In this document: piece by piece, positions 46,837 to 55,934 of the stretch | Layout: every line of letters begins with the position of its first letter | Numbering within the stretch: the stretch's first letter is position 1 | Source: Sphingobacterium sp. SGR-19 | GTDB taxonomy: Bacteria > Bacteroidota > Bacteroidia > Sphingobacteriales > Sphingobacteriaceae | Assembly (NCBI RefSeq): GCF_011043555.1 | Contig: NZ_JAAKGS010000005.1 | Span: 62,001-126,000 of the forward strand | Direction of reading: 5' to 3' | DNA: 64,000 nt | Notes under the pieces: generated by a model | Seen by the model: only the letters and a program-made list of their open reading frames with translations | Database searches by the model: none | Told to the model about the DNA's origin: nothing | Program-made: the position numbers and the translations under genes

Positions 46837-48036
46837 TTAAATTTTTTTCTTTAGTCTGGTTAACGCTTCCAAGTAATAATAATCTGCATATGTAAGAGGA
46901 ACATCGACTTCTGACTGAAGTGGATACGCACCCACACTATGTTTTAAAATAAAACAACCATTTTCGCCGAGATTAGCGGTATACTCGGGAGATGCCATGG
47001 TCTTGATCTGCGTTTTGGCCACTTGTATATATCGGGACGCGCGATTGTTATCCGCGTACTCACTTAGCTCGACCAACGCCGATGCCATGATAGCCGCTGC
47101 GGACACGTCGCGATAAGTGTCTGGGATATCTGGGCTGTTGTAATCCCAATAGGGGATATAGTCATCGGGCATATGGTGATGGTCAATCAGATAGTCTGCA
47201 ATATGCTGTGCTTGTTTTAAATATCGCTCGTCTTTTGTGTCCCTGTAAAGATACGTGTAGCCATAAAGTCCCCAGGCTTGTCCTCTGCTCCATGAAGACT
47301 CGTCCGAATACCCTTGATGTGTTTGCTTCAAATGCGGTGTGCCGCTGAGGGTATCATAGGAGACCACATGATAGGAGCTGTAATCGGATCTAAAATGGTG
47401 CGCCATTGTTTTGTCGGCATGGGAAATGGCAATCTCTTTGAAACGAGCGTCGCCTGTATAATTTTCTGCCCACAGCAATAGCTCTAGATTCATAATGTTG
47501 TCGATGATAACAGGGTATTGCCATTGTTCGGTATTATGATCCCATGACCGGATCAATCTGACGTGAGGATCGTAACGGGTACTTAGCGATCGCGCAGCCG
47601 TAAGCATGACCTCTTCATAATTTTTATTTTTGGTCAGCCGGTAACCGTTGCCGAAACTACAGTAGATCATAAAACCAACATCATGATTGTCCGTGGTATA
47701 TTTCTCCTGTTCCACGCGATCTGTATACAGTTCGGCATATGTTAATACAGCTTGATTTTGATTGTTTTCATAGATATACCATAGCGACCCTGGGAAGAAA
47801 CCACTACACCACCAGCGTGAATCGGAGGAGACGTCTTTGCCATGTTCATATGTTCTGGGGAGTCTTCCCTCTTGATCTTTGTATTTTTCAGCCATTAGCA
47901 ATGCTTGTTTTTCAGCAAAAACAAGGGCGCTGTCGATTATGGCTTTTAAGGCCTGGTCATCATTCTCTTTCGGACCTTCGCTACAAGCGAGAAGTCCGAA
48001 AAGGATGATAAATAAACTAAGAAGTTTGTTAAACAT
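46837..48036 (-). CDS. GH88 unsaturated uronyl hydrolase, lipoprotein (PUL3)
   Basis: A 399-residue GH88 enzyme. Unlike the PUL1 copy it carries a lipobox, GLLACSE (Cys 18). Conserved positions are WWCSGFFPGSLWYIYE (75-90), D119 in NHDVGFM and D179 in PVIIDNIMNLE. The overall sequence follows the PUL1 GH88 nearly end to end but with many substitutions, so the two are homologs rather than a fresh duplication. It removes the unsaturated uronic acid from lyase products. No lyase is encoded in this PUL, so the substrate must come from another locus, possibly PUL1, or from other cells. Confidence 0.92.
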   Translation of the reverse strand: MFNKLLSLFIILFGLLACSEGPKENDDQALKAIIDSALVFAEKQALLMAEKYKDQEGRLPRTYEHGKDVSSDSRWWCSGFFPGSLWYIYENNQNQAVLTYAELYTDRVEQEKYTTDNHDVGFMIYCSFGNGYRLTKNKNYEEVMLTAARSLSTRYDPHVRLIRSWDHNTEQWQYPVIIDNIMNLELLLWAENYTGDARFKEIAISHADKTMAHHFRSDYSSYHVVSYDTLSGTPHLKQTHQGYSDESSWSRGQAWGLYGYTYLYRDTKDERYLKQAQHIADYLIDHHHMPDDYIPYWDYNSPDIPDTYRDVSAAAIMASALVELSEYADNNRASRYIQVAKTQIKTMASPEYTANLGENGCFILKHSVGAYPLQSEVDVPLTYADYYYLEALTRLKKKI

Positions 48037-48076
48037 ACTATTGTATTCTTAAAATGTTTATCCGTTGACGCTTAGC

Positions 48077-49639
48077 TTATTGTACTTGAACCTGAAGAAG
48101 CTTTACCCAGCCGTCATCGGTTATCTCATCATTTACTGCCAGCTTTATGCCTGGCTGGTTGTCTTTTGTGGTATCGACAATGGCTACGGCCCAGGTATAC
48201 GTTCCTTTCGGCAGATCGATGATTGTTTTAAAGTCGTACGAAGTGGGATTGTCTTTTAACCAAGTCGAAGGTTCTGCCTCATGATCAATATATGTTTTTT
48301 TGACCGATCCCTGCTCGTCCAGCAGCGCAAATGCTACTTTATATTTATAGTTCCATTGCGGGATATTGTTGGGGAAGTAGCCCCAACCCATGTTGCGCCA
48401 TCGATGGTTGATATTGACTTCTTTACCGCTTGCCACAGTTTCTGGTAGATACAGGCGATCTGGATAAAGCCGATACCCGCCTTCGGAAATGAAGCGCTGT
48501 ACGAGGTTAAAGGATTTTTCGAACCAAGAGTCTGTATCACCTGAGCGAAAATCCATCATATTGACGCGTGCTTCAGCAGAGTCGTCAAACTCACCCTGCC
48601 GCACATCTTCAGGATGACCTTCGCGGTAACGGCCGCTTGGATCCGTCCAATAACGATGTGTACCAGAGGTAATCCAGCCGCCCTCCATCAGTATCGGACG
48701 TTTGAAATTCCACGATTTGGCGAACTGTTTCTCCCAACTTTGATAGTATTCAGTCATCCCAAATGCGTCTTGCCGAAGACTGTATCCTTTGTTGATCATC
48801 TTGACTAGTAATCGATCGCTGTTCGGATTGGGAGAGCCCCAGCTTTGCGGGTGGCCGACTAAACGATGATAGTTGATTACCAACGGTATGTTGGTGAACG
48901 TTCTCGTATAGAGGTCGGAAACCCAGTCAATCAATTCTTCCTTTAGTGTTTCGGTATCGGATCCGCTAGGGGTGTTAGGGTCTTCGTAGATGACATTGTG
49001 CGCTTCTCCCCATTTTCCAAAACCATACGCATCAATAAATGACACGAGATCTGGATCATTGAAATCTTCGGCAAGGGCTTCGATAAATTTGGTGTAGTAT
49101 TGCCTAAATATCGGGTCTTGAGGAAGCGGCGTGACACGCGTCGGAAAAGACGGATTCTCTAAGTAGGATGCTGCGCCGGCATCAAAAACAAACTGAGGGG
49201 TGTTCATTCCTTGATCGCGACCGTCTACCACGATACGGAAAGCTATGGGTACCCCTCTTTCTTTGGCACCGTTGATTAATCGGGCAATCTGCGTGCTGGG
49301 ATCACGCCATGCGTAAACACCCTCGGCGGGATTTAGCGATGACCAACTTGTGCGTAGATAGCAGGCCGATGCATAATCGATAACCTTTACCCGTTTTCCC
49401 AAGTCAGAAACATAGTATTCTTGATCCCAGTAAGTAGGTTCGGCGGTACGCGCCGCATACATGACCCAACCATTTAAGGGGTTACGGAACATGGTACTCC
49501 TATTGTATTTTGTTTTGACCAACGTCCCGTTAGGGAGATCGCTTCCGTTTGCATCTGTTGATGTACATGCAAAAGATTGTAGACAGGTAACCGCGATTAA
49601 GCATAGTTTAGCAATTACCTTATTGTTTATACTTTTCAT
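48077..49639 (-). CDS. DUF4832-type secreted protein, candidate clan GH-A hydrolase
   Basis: A 520-residue lipoprotein-like protein (SFACTSTDA near residue 25). The N-terminal ~330 residues look like a TIM barrel (FRNPLNGWVMYAAR, YLRTSWSSLNPAEGVYAWRD, GVPIAFRIVVDG). The C-terminal ~170 residues resemble DUF4832 (NINHRWRNMGWGYFPNN). Two glutamates are well placed to be a retaining pair: E212 in GKWGEAHN and E319 in PILMEGGW. No member activity is known to me, so hydrolase function is inference from fold and context. It lies between the SusE/F-like and GH88 genes. Confidence 0.82.
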   Translation of the reverse strand: MKSINNKVIAKLCLIAVTCLQSFACTSTDANGSDLPNGTLVKTKYNRSTMFRNPLNGWVMYAARTAEPTYWDQEYYVSDLGKRVKVIDYASACYLRTSWSSLNPAEGVYAWRDPSTQIARLINGAKERGVPIAFRIVVDGRDQGMNTPQFVFDAGAASYLENPSFPTRVTPLPQDPIFRQYYTKFIEALAEDFNDPDLVSFIDAYGFGKWGEAHNVIYEDPNTPSGSDTETLKEELIDWVSDLYTRTFTNIPLVINYHRLVGHPQSWGSPNPNSDRLLVKMINKGYSLRQDAFGMTEYYQSWEKQFAKSWNFKRPILMEGGWITSGTHRYWTDPSGRYREGHPEDVRQGEFDDSAEARVNMMDFRSGDTDSWFEKSFNLVQRFISEGGYRLYPDRLYLPETVASGKEVNINHRWRNMGWGYFPNNIPQWNYKYKVAFALLDEQGSVKKTYIDHEAEPSTWLKDNPTSYDFKTIIDLPKGTYTWAVAIVDTTKDNQPGIKLAVNDEITDDGWVKLLQVQVQ

Positions 49640-49683
49640 ACTCTTTCTTTTTATATTAGGAATTATACATACGTTATGGTTTA

Positions 49684-50874
49684 TCAGCGGTTTGTAGCAA
49701 CCATCGTCTTATTTCTGATGTCTAATATGATATGATTGGTGCCGGAAGGAAGGCTGAAATAGGCATTCCGCTCATTGGCGCTATAACCACTGAAGACATT
49801 GTATGTTGTACCATGGGTTACCGGTGTATTCGCGCTACTGTTATTGCCGGTATACACATAAGACTGGTTTATCGGATGGACGCCAAACTTTGTTCGGCCG
49901 TTGATAGCGGGGCCGGAATAGACAAATATCTGTGGATCAGCTATACTTTGTGTCCAATTACCGCCTCTCCAGCTCCAACCCGTCGGTTCTCCATATTCCC
50001 ACAGGTCATTAACGATCGTAGTCTGCATCGCGCCGTCTAGCGTCCATTGCACAACAGCTGGCTGCAGTGCTTTGGCCGGAGAATAAATGGTTGCCGTTGC
50101 TTTTTGCATATCGATGACAACGCGATATTCACCAGTATCTTCTATTTTCCAAGCAACGGGATTTTCACGTACAACGACGTTTATCGTTTCTCCATCTTTT
50201 AGTGTTCCGTCGTTATCGGTAGGGCTAATATAGTTTGTTTCCCCGTTGTATTCGATCGGTATGATTAATTCGCCTGGTTCTAGATGGAGAACCTGTGCAT
50301 AAACGTTATCATTTTCTACGGTTGTACCTAGTTCCACTTTTGATTCCTGCACAGCGGAGCCGTCTAGAAATACTTTATCGGCGTCAAATACGATGGTTCG
50401 GATCGGTTGTACCCGCACGGTGGCTGTTTTGACTTCGGGGGCTTCAAATGTCGGGCCTCCTTCCCACTGTGCGGTCACTCTGAATTCCAGCGTGAAAGGG
50501 GTGTTTACGGGTAGTTTCCACTTTTCGTTCGCCCAATTTTGTAGCTGCTCTGAAGTGAAGCTACGACTGAATACACCATCGTCTTCATAATGCATGATCG
50601 CCGTTGACGACCCGAAATTGTTACCCATCACATCGAGCTTGGTTGTGTACGTCACCACGTGGTCTTCAGATGTCGATCTTGCGGCTTCCCATGTGAACGT
50701 GATGATGTCTTCTGTGAGACGATCCACGTCCAGCGCGATTTCGGTCGATGAAGCCTGCAACGTCATTGTTTCTGGCACTTTATCGATATCGACAATTTCA
50801 TAGTTACAGGCATTCAATCCGCAAACAATGGCCGAAAAGGTTAAAATTCTATATAGATAAATGATCTTTTTCAT
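49684..50874 (-). CDS. SusE/SusF-like glycan-binding lipoprotein (PUL3)
   Basis: A 396-residue lipoprotein with GLNACNYE as lipobox (Cys near residue 23). The first Ig-like domain follows TMTLQASSTEIALDVDRL, as in SusE. The central part repeats beta-strand segments, and the C-terminus (GWSWRGGNWTQSIADPQIFV ... THGTTYNVFSGYS) resembles the SusF/SusE C-terminal or DUF5115-type domain. It is probably a surface glycan binder. The downstream start of the DUF4832 gene is 44 bases away. Confidence 0.85.
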   Translation of the reverse strand: MKKIIYLYRILTFSAIVCGLNACNYEIVDIDKVPETMTLQASSTEIALDVDRLTEDIITFTWEAARSTSEDHVVTYTTKLDVMGNNFGSSTAIMHYEDDGVFSRSFTSEQLQNWANEKWKLPVNTPFTLEFRVTAQWEGGPTFEAPEVKTATVRVQPIRTIVFDADKVFLDGSAVQESKVELGTTVENDNVYAQVLHLEPGELIIPIEYNGETNYISPTDNDGTLKDGETINVVVRENPVAWKIEDTGEYRVVIDMQKATATIYSPAKALQPAVVQWTLDGAMQTTIVNDLWEYGEPTGWSWRGGNWTQSIADPQIFVYSGPAINGRTKFGVHPINQSYVYTGNNSSANTPVTHGTTYNVFSGYSANERNAYFSLPSGTNHIILDIRNKTMVATNR

Positions 50875-50918
50875 AAAATATAATTTTTAAACACACACTC
50901 ATTATTTAATGCTTTGTC

Positions 50919-52568
50919 CTATCTATAGCCTGGATTTTGTGGGAACTCCGCATCACGATTGGCATCCCGTATGCTCTGTGGTATCGGCCATAGTGCGTGA
51001 TCGGCCTTTACTCTATCGCGTATGGCGCTGTTGTACATGCTAACTCTTTCGACATACTTATTCGTGCGTACCAGCGTAAAGCGGCGGCTTTCTTCACCTA
51101 CCAATTCCCTGATCCGTTCATCAAGAAGGAAGTCTATATCTATATTGCTGGCGCTGACCGGGGAGGCATTCGCTCTTCGACGTACTTCATTGATCGCATT
51201 TGCGGCTCGATCGCGAAATGCATCGCCTTGCCCCAGATAAGCTTCTGCCAGCAAAAGATAGGTCTCGGCAAGGCGAAATTTCATACGGTCTCTGTAACTG
51301 CCGGTGAGTCCTAGATTCTCGGCACGTCCGTAAAAAAATTTGGTCAACGCAGGGAATAAAGTTTTGGTCGTAAACCAAGTCTGCTCCGTGATATTAGCTT
51401 TACTGCCATGCAACGGGCTGTTAGGATTATTATAATACCAATTGCGTTTGATGTTGTAATTGGAATTCCGCATATCGGTTGCGTTAAATATTCCGAGTTC
51501 ATTTCCGCTTGCATTGGTACCGATGGTGCCCACCCACCACTTCATTGGTACAATCTGTGCCAAACCGCGTCCCCCGAGTGTGTCTGCCAGCGTGAAGCCG
51601 GTGATATCAAAGTATTTTGGATTCCATGCTCGACGTGTCCAATCATCTGAATTCGTTCCTCCTCCGATGGCATTGAATTCAAACTGCAGTACCCAAATGC
51701 TTTCCCGGTTGCCTGCCTTTCTATTTTGGTTGTTTTCTTTGAACAGGTCACTAAAGACATCTCCTGGCTGATTCGCACTGACGCCGAACCGATTTTCCAT
51801 GAGATTAAAATAGCCGCTGTTAATGACGGCTAAGGCTGCTTCTTGTGCGAGCACATACTCCTCTTGCAGTAAGTACATCTCACTTAATAAATGATAGGCA
51901 GCCCATTTGGTCAGCTTACCATCCAGTACCTGATCTGGATTTTCCGGCAAGTTCTCGGCGGCAAATGTCAGGTCGTCGATGATGTGCTGTAATACTTCGG
52001 CCTTCGGTGTGCGGGTGAAATTGAGCTGGAAATCGTATTGTATGCTTTCTACATAAGGAACGTCGCCATATAGATAGATTAAGGTGCGATATGCATATGC
52101 CCGAAAAAATTTAGCTTCCGCTTGAAAGTGTACTTTATCTGTCGGTCTATCCCAATTTTCATTAATCTCCGAGAACAGCAAAATTTCATTAGCGGAGGCT
52201 ATCAAGCTGTAAGACCAGTCCCAATAAGATCGTACAAACCGTTCTTCTGCGGTTAATGTCAGGTTGGCAAATGCGGTCAGCGATGCATCGCTGTTGATTA
52301 CATCTACGATATCCGTTGCGGCCTGTAAAGCTTCATATGGTGTAGCATTTCCATGCATAAAAGCACCTCCTTCTCCCCATGTATTATACTCAGAGCGAGA
52401 GAGGGCGTATAGTCCAGCACTACCTACTTCGAAACCGTACGTACTGGTGAATGTGTTTGTGGGAGCCAACTCCGATTTCAGATCTTCTGTGAGAAAGTCT
52501 TTGCATCCGGTTACGGCGTTTACTACAAGTACCGCAACGCAACTCATCATGATTTTATTTATTTTCAT
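50919..52568 (-). CDS. SusD-family glycan-binding lipoprotein (PUL3)
   Basis: A 549-residue surface lipoprotein (lipobox AVTGCKDFL, Cys 22). SusD signatures: AEAKFFRAYAYRTLIYLYGDVPYV (~130-153), KFRLAETYLLLAEAYLGQGD and LLDERIRELVGEESRRFTLVRTN, ending PQSIRDANRDAEFPQNPGYR. It is encoded 18 bases after its SusC and should bind the oligosaccharides that GH88 and the DUF4832 protein then process. Confidence 0.96.
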   Translation of the reverse strand: MKINKIMMSCVAVLVVNAVTGCKDFLTEDLKSELAPTNTFTSTYGFEVGSAGLYALSRSEYNTWGEGGAFMHGNATPYEALQAATDIVDVINSDASLTAFANLTLTAEERFVRSYWDWSYSLIASANEILLFSEINENWDRPTDKVHFQAEAKFFRAYAYRTLIYLYGDVPYVESIQYDFQLNFTRTPKAEVLQHIIDDLTFAAENLPENPDQVLDGKLTKWAAYHLLSEMYLLQEEYVLAQEAALAVINSGYFNLMENRFGVSANQPGDVFSDLFKENNQNRKAGNRESIWVLQFEFNAIGGGTNSDDWTRRAWNPKYFDITGFTLADTLGGRGLAQIVPMKWWVGTIGTNASGNELGIFNATDMRNSNYNIKRNWYYNNPNSPLHGSKANITEQTWFTTKTLFPALTKFFYGRAENLGLTGSYRDRMKFRLAETYLLLAEAYLGQGDAFRDRAANAINEVRRRANASPVSASNIDIDFLLDERIRELVGEESRRFTLVRTNKYVERVSMYNSAIRDRVKADHALWPIPQSIRDANRDAEFPQNPGYR

Positions 52569-52586
52569 CTGTTTCGTCTTTAGGTA

Positions 52587-55500
52587 TTAAAAAGTTAAGT
52601 TTAAACCGAACATATATGAACGCGCTGTTGGGAAAGAAGCCATCCAACCGTTGTCGTAGTTTAGCACCTGCCTGGCGTTAGAAAACGTATGTAGGTTATT
52701 GACGCTCACGTTTACATCTATGGCGCTTAGCCTGACTTTATTGGCGATGGCTGATCCGACTCGGTAGCCGAGTGTTACATTTTTAAGCTGAACGTAGTGC
52801 TGCTTTCTATAATATCCATGCCCTAGACTATTGAGATAGCCAGGAGAGACGATGTCCGCATCTGGATTTTCAGGTGTCCAATAGTTTGCTCCACGTACAT
52901 AGTTGGTAATGCCATACGTCCATGAACCCATGTTGGCCAAATTATCTTCGCGCCAGACACCAAATACACCGTTAACCAAGAAGGAGAAATAAAGGTTGCC
53001 GAAGGACATTCTATTGCCTACGGAAGCTAGAAAACTAGGCATTTTGGAACCGATGATTTTACGATCCTCCGCGTCAATGTACCCATTTCCGTCTACGTCT
53101 TCTATCTTGGCGTCGCCAGGAACGGCACCTCTTTGTATGTCTTCTAAATTACCATTGGCATCTGTGTACTTGAACGTATCCCCTTGTTGCCAAATACCAA
53201 TGACATTGTAGTCGTAAAATACGCGTAGTGGTTTTCCGATAAACCATTGATTGTTGATGTCGTCCATTTGGTCTCCGCGCAGCTCGACGATTTTATCTCG
53301 GTTTAGCGAAAAGTTGACGTTCGAACTCCATTCAAATTTGGAGTTACGGATGTTAATGGCATTCAATGCTACTTCGATACCGGTGTTACGGGTCTGCCCA
53401 ATATTATCCCAGATACGTCCAAAACCATTCATAATGGGGACAGTACGGATCATCAGTAGATCATGTGTATTGGATCTGTACATTTCGATGGTTCCACCTA
53501 AGCGATTATTGAAGAACTGAAAGTCAATGCCGAGGTTGATGGTGCGGGTTGTCTCCCACTTCAGGTTTGGATTCCCTACACCATCGCTAGGCAGATAAGC
53601 GGTGTTTACGGGTAGGCCACCGTCTCCCCAGATGTATTTTACACTGGAATACAGCCGATCCAATGTACGATATGGTGTAATGGCTTGGTTTCCGTTCGCG
53701 CCGTAAGAAACACGCAGTTTCAGCATGTCCATCCAATCTGCGTTATCCTTGATAAAGCTTTCTTCTGCTACGTTCCATGCTAGGGCTACAGACGGGAAAA
53801 AGGCGTATTTGTTGTTTGTGCCAAATACGGAGGCTCCGTCTGTACGTCCGGTAATCGTTGCCAGATACCGGCCCTTGTAACCGTAATTTAGACGAAACAT
53901 ATAGGATAATAAGGCGGTTTCGGTTAATCCCGAAGATATGGTTTGGTTGCGCTCGGCAGTTTCCATCATATAATAACTGGTGTTGTCTGTCACAAAACCT
54001 TGCCCCGTCTGCCCTGATGAAACATTTTTGGTTTCTTGTATACTGAATAAACCGGTCGCATCAAATCGGTGATCACCAATCTCCCGCTCGTAACGCAGAA
54101 TGTTTTCCCAGGTATAGTCTGTACTGTGTGCATTGCTGATGCTGGCATTCCCGCCAACCAATCCGGCTTGTTCGCGGCCAATGAATGTGTCTCTACCGTA
54201 ATAAGTTCCCGTGAAGTTGGAGCGGTAATTATATCCGAGATTGGAGCGGAAGGATAAACCTTCTATCGGAAGTTGTATATTTGCATATCCGTTGATAAAG
54301 AAATTGCGGTTGGTCCTGTTCTGATCGGCATTGACATTTAGCATCGGATTCGTAATGAGTGAATATTCCATAGGTTCTGTGACGTACCTGCCCGTTTCAT
54401 CTATATATTTGCCATAGGGACTCTGCTTGATAGCGTGCTCGATATTTGGCGTAACACCGCCGTCTTCCCGTTGTACAAATTGGGTGCCTATACCCGTAGT
54501 TAGCCAGTCATTGAACACTTGATCAATGTTTGCGGAAATGTTGTGTCGATGCAATCGGGCGTTATAAACAACGCCGTTTTGTTTCATGGACGAAGCTGCC
54601 ACCATATATTTTGTGCTGCTTGTTCCGCCTGAAAAATTTAACTGGTGATCCATGGTGATTCCTTTACGAAAGATATAGTCTTGCCAGTTGTGTGTGATTC
54701 CATTAACGTAGTTTTCGCGTTCGCTTTGGCTGATGATACTGCCGGCGATGGGATCCAATTGATCGCCGGAAAGACCTTCCTTTAAGCGCCCTATATCTTG
54801 TTGCAGACGGATATACTCATTTGGCCCCATGACCTGGATATATTGCATGGGTTCAGCTACACCAATCTGACCTCTATAGCCGACTTGTGGTTTACCTGCT
54901 ACGCCTCTTTTCGTTTGAACCAAAATGACGCCGTTGGATCCGCGGGAACCATAAATAGCTACTGCCGAAGCATCTTTTAGTACCGTAAGATTCTCAATGG
55001 TATTGGGATCCAAGTCTACCAATGAGCCGCTATACGGTATTCCGTCTAAGATAATTAAAGGGTGGTTGCTTGCTGATAATGAATTCTCACCACGGATTAA
55101 CAACGTTTGACTGGCGCCGGGAGCGGCATTTGAAGTCGTAATATTTAGACCTGCAACTTGTCCAACCAGACGATCCATTAAGTTAGTTGTTGATACCATA
55201 GATAACTCTTTTTGTCCGACGACGGAAAGACCTCCCGTAAGGTCGCGTTTACGTGTGGTACCATACCCAACCACCACCACTTCGTCTAGTACGGCTTCGC
55301 CAGTCATCGTTATATTCATGATGCCCGAGGCATGCACAGGCACCTCTTGGTTACTATAGCCTACGTAGGAGAAGATCAATATAGACGATGAGACAGCTTG
55401 CAAGATGTAATTACCTGCTTCATCAGTGCGTGTGCTGGTATCGCTGTCCTTCACTTGAATGGTGACGCCGGTTAGTGAATTTCCATGCGCGTCAGTTACT

Positions 55501-55610
55501 TTTCCTGTGATTTTAATTAAATTTTGCTGTGCGTGCATAGCCGTTGTCCACAGGACACAGAAAAAGAGTAGCATGCAGGTTTTTATTTTTATGTTAGTTT
55601 CCTTAATCAT
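52587..55610 (-). CDS. SusC-like TonB-dependent transporter (PUL3)
   Basis: A 1007-residue outer-membrane importer. Signal peptide (to MHAQQ), carboxypeptidase-D-like domain starting ITGKVTDAHGNSLTG, LDEVVVVGYGTTRKRDLTGG, plug with LIILDGIPYSGSLVDLD and VLKDASAVAIYGSRGSNGV, and a barrel ending FGLNLTF. It is the first gene of PUL3 and follows a leader of about 160 bases after the predicted transcription start near 55773. Confidence 0.96.
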   Translation of the reverse strand: MIKETNIKIKTCMLLFFCVLWTTAMHAQQNLIKITGKVTDAHGNSLTGVTIQVKDSDTSTRTDEAGNYILQAVSSSILIFSYVGYSNQEVPVHASGIMNITMTGEAVLDEVVVVGYGTTRKRDLTGGLSVVGQKELSMVSTTNLMDRLVGQVAGLNITTSNAAPGASQTLLIRGENSLSASNHPLIILDGIPYSGSLVDLDPNTIENLTVLKDASAVAIYGSRGSNGVILVQTKRGVAGKPQVGYRGQIGVAEPMQYIQVMGPNEYIRLQQDIGRLKEGLSGDQLDPIAGSIISQSERENYVNGITHNWQDYIFRKGITMDHQLNFSGGTSSTKYMVAASSMKQNGVVYNARLHRHNISANIDQVFNDWLTTGIGTQFVQREDGGVTPNIEHAIKQSPYGKYIDETGRYVTEPMEYSLITNPMLNVNADQNRTNRNFFINGYANIQLPIEGLSFRSNLGYNYRSNFTGTYYGRDTFIGREQAGLVGGNASISNAHSTDYTWENILRYEREIGDHRFDATGLFSIQETKNVSSGQTGQGFVTDNTSYYMMETAERNQTISSGLTETALLSYMFRLNYGYKGRYLATITGRTDGASVFGTNNKYAFFPSVALAWNVAEESFIKDNADWMDMLKLRVSYGANGNQAITPYRTLDRLYSSVKYIWGDGGLPVNTAYLPSDGVGNPNLKWETTRTINLGIDFQFFNNRLGGTIEMYRSNTHDLLMIRTVPIMNGFGRIWDNIGQTRNTGIEVALNAINIRNSKFEWSSNVNFSLNRDKIVELRGDQMDDINNQWFIGKPLRVFYDYNVIGIWQQGDTFKYTDANGNLEDIQRGAVPGDAKIEDVDGNGYIDAEDRKIIGSKMPSFLASVGNRMSFGNLYFSFLVNGVFGVWREDNLANMGSWTYGITNYVRGANYWTPENPDADIVSPGYLNSLGHGYYRKQHYVQLKNVTLGYRVGSAIANKVRLSAIDVNVSVNNLHTFSNARQVLNYDNGWMASFPTARSYMFGLNLTF

Positions 55611-55873
55611 ATAAATTTAGTTTGGTTAACGCTAAAAAATATTTCATTTTTTGGCTTCGTTGTTAAATGAACTCAGGTTTTTTTAATAGATATTTATGTA
55701 TCTCTATAGGCATTGGGTTTAATTGTTTAACTTTTTTGTTTATAGCGGTTAGCGGGAGTGATGACGTCCCGGCATGGCACAAAGGTAGCCGAAGGTGCCT
55801 AACCTAATGGTATAGGTTTGTTCAGAAATGGTTCGATTTTGTACAGAAAAGAGCGATTAGGCTTAGGAGGAAT
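55611..55873 (-). other. PUL3 leader and control region
   Basis: No gene is present. Reading on the minus strand, it holds the control region (repeats and -7 box, listed separately) followed by about 160 bases of untranslated leader, AT-rich near the start codon. I see no strong hairpin in the leader. Confidence 0.5.
55780..55849 (-). promoter_or_regulatory. PUL3 promoter with direct repeats, probable hybrid-regulator site
   Basis: TTTGTTCAGAAA (55817-55828) and TTTGTACAGAAA (55838-55849) differ at one position and lie 21 bp apart. On the minus strand the -7 box TACCTTTG is at 55787-55780, 29 bases after the nearer repeat. The spacing matches the PUL2 promoter almost exactly. No -33 TTG is evident. 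Confidence 0.6.
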
Positions 55874-55910
55874 AAAAAAAGGTTACTCTACTGTATCGTA
55901 AAGTAACCTT
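55874..55910 (-). terminator. Rho-independent-type terminator of metK
   Basis: On the minus strand: AAGGTTACT (55910-55902), a 14-base loop, AGTAACCTT (55887-55879), then a T-run (55880-55874). It lies 25 bases beyond the metK stop. Confidence 0.8.
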
Positions 55911-55934
55911 AATCTATCTTCTTGTACGCAGATT

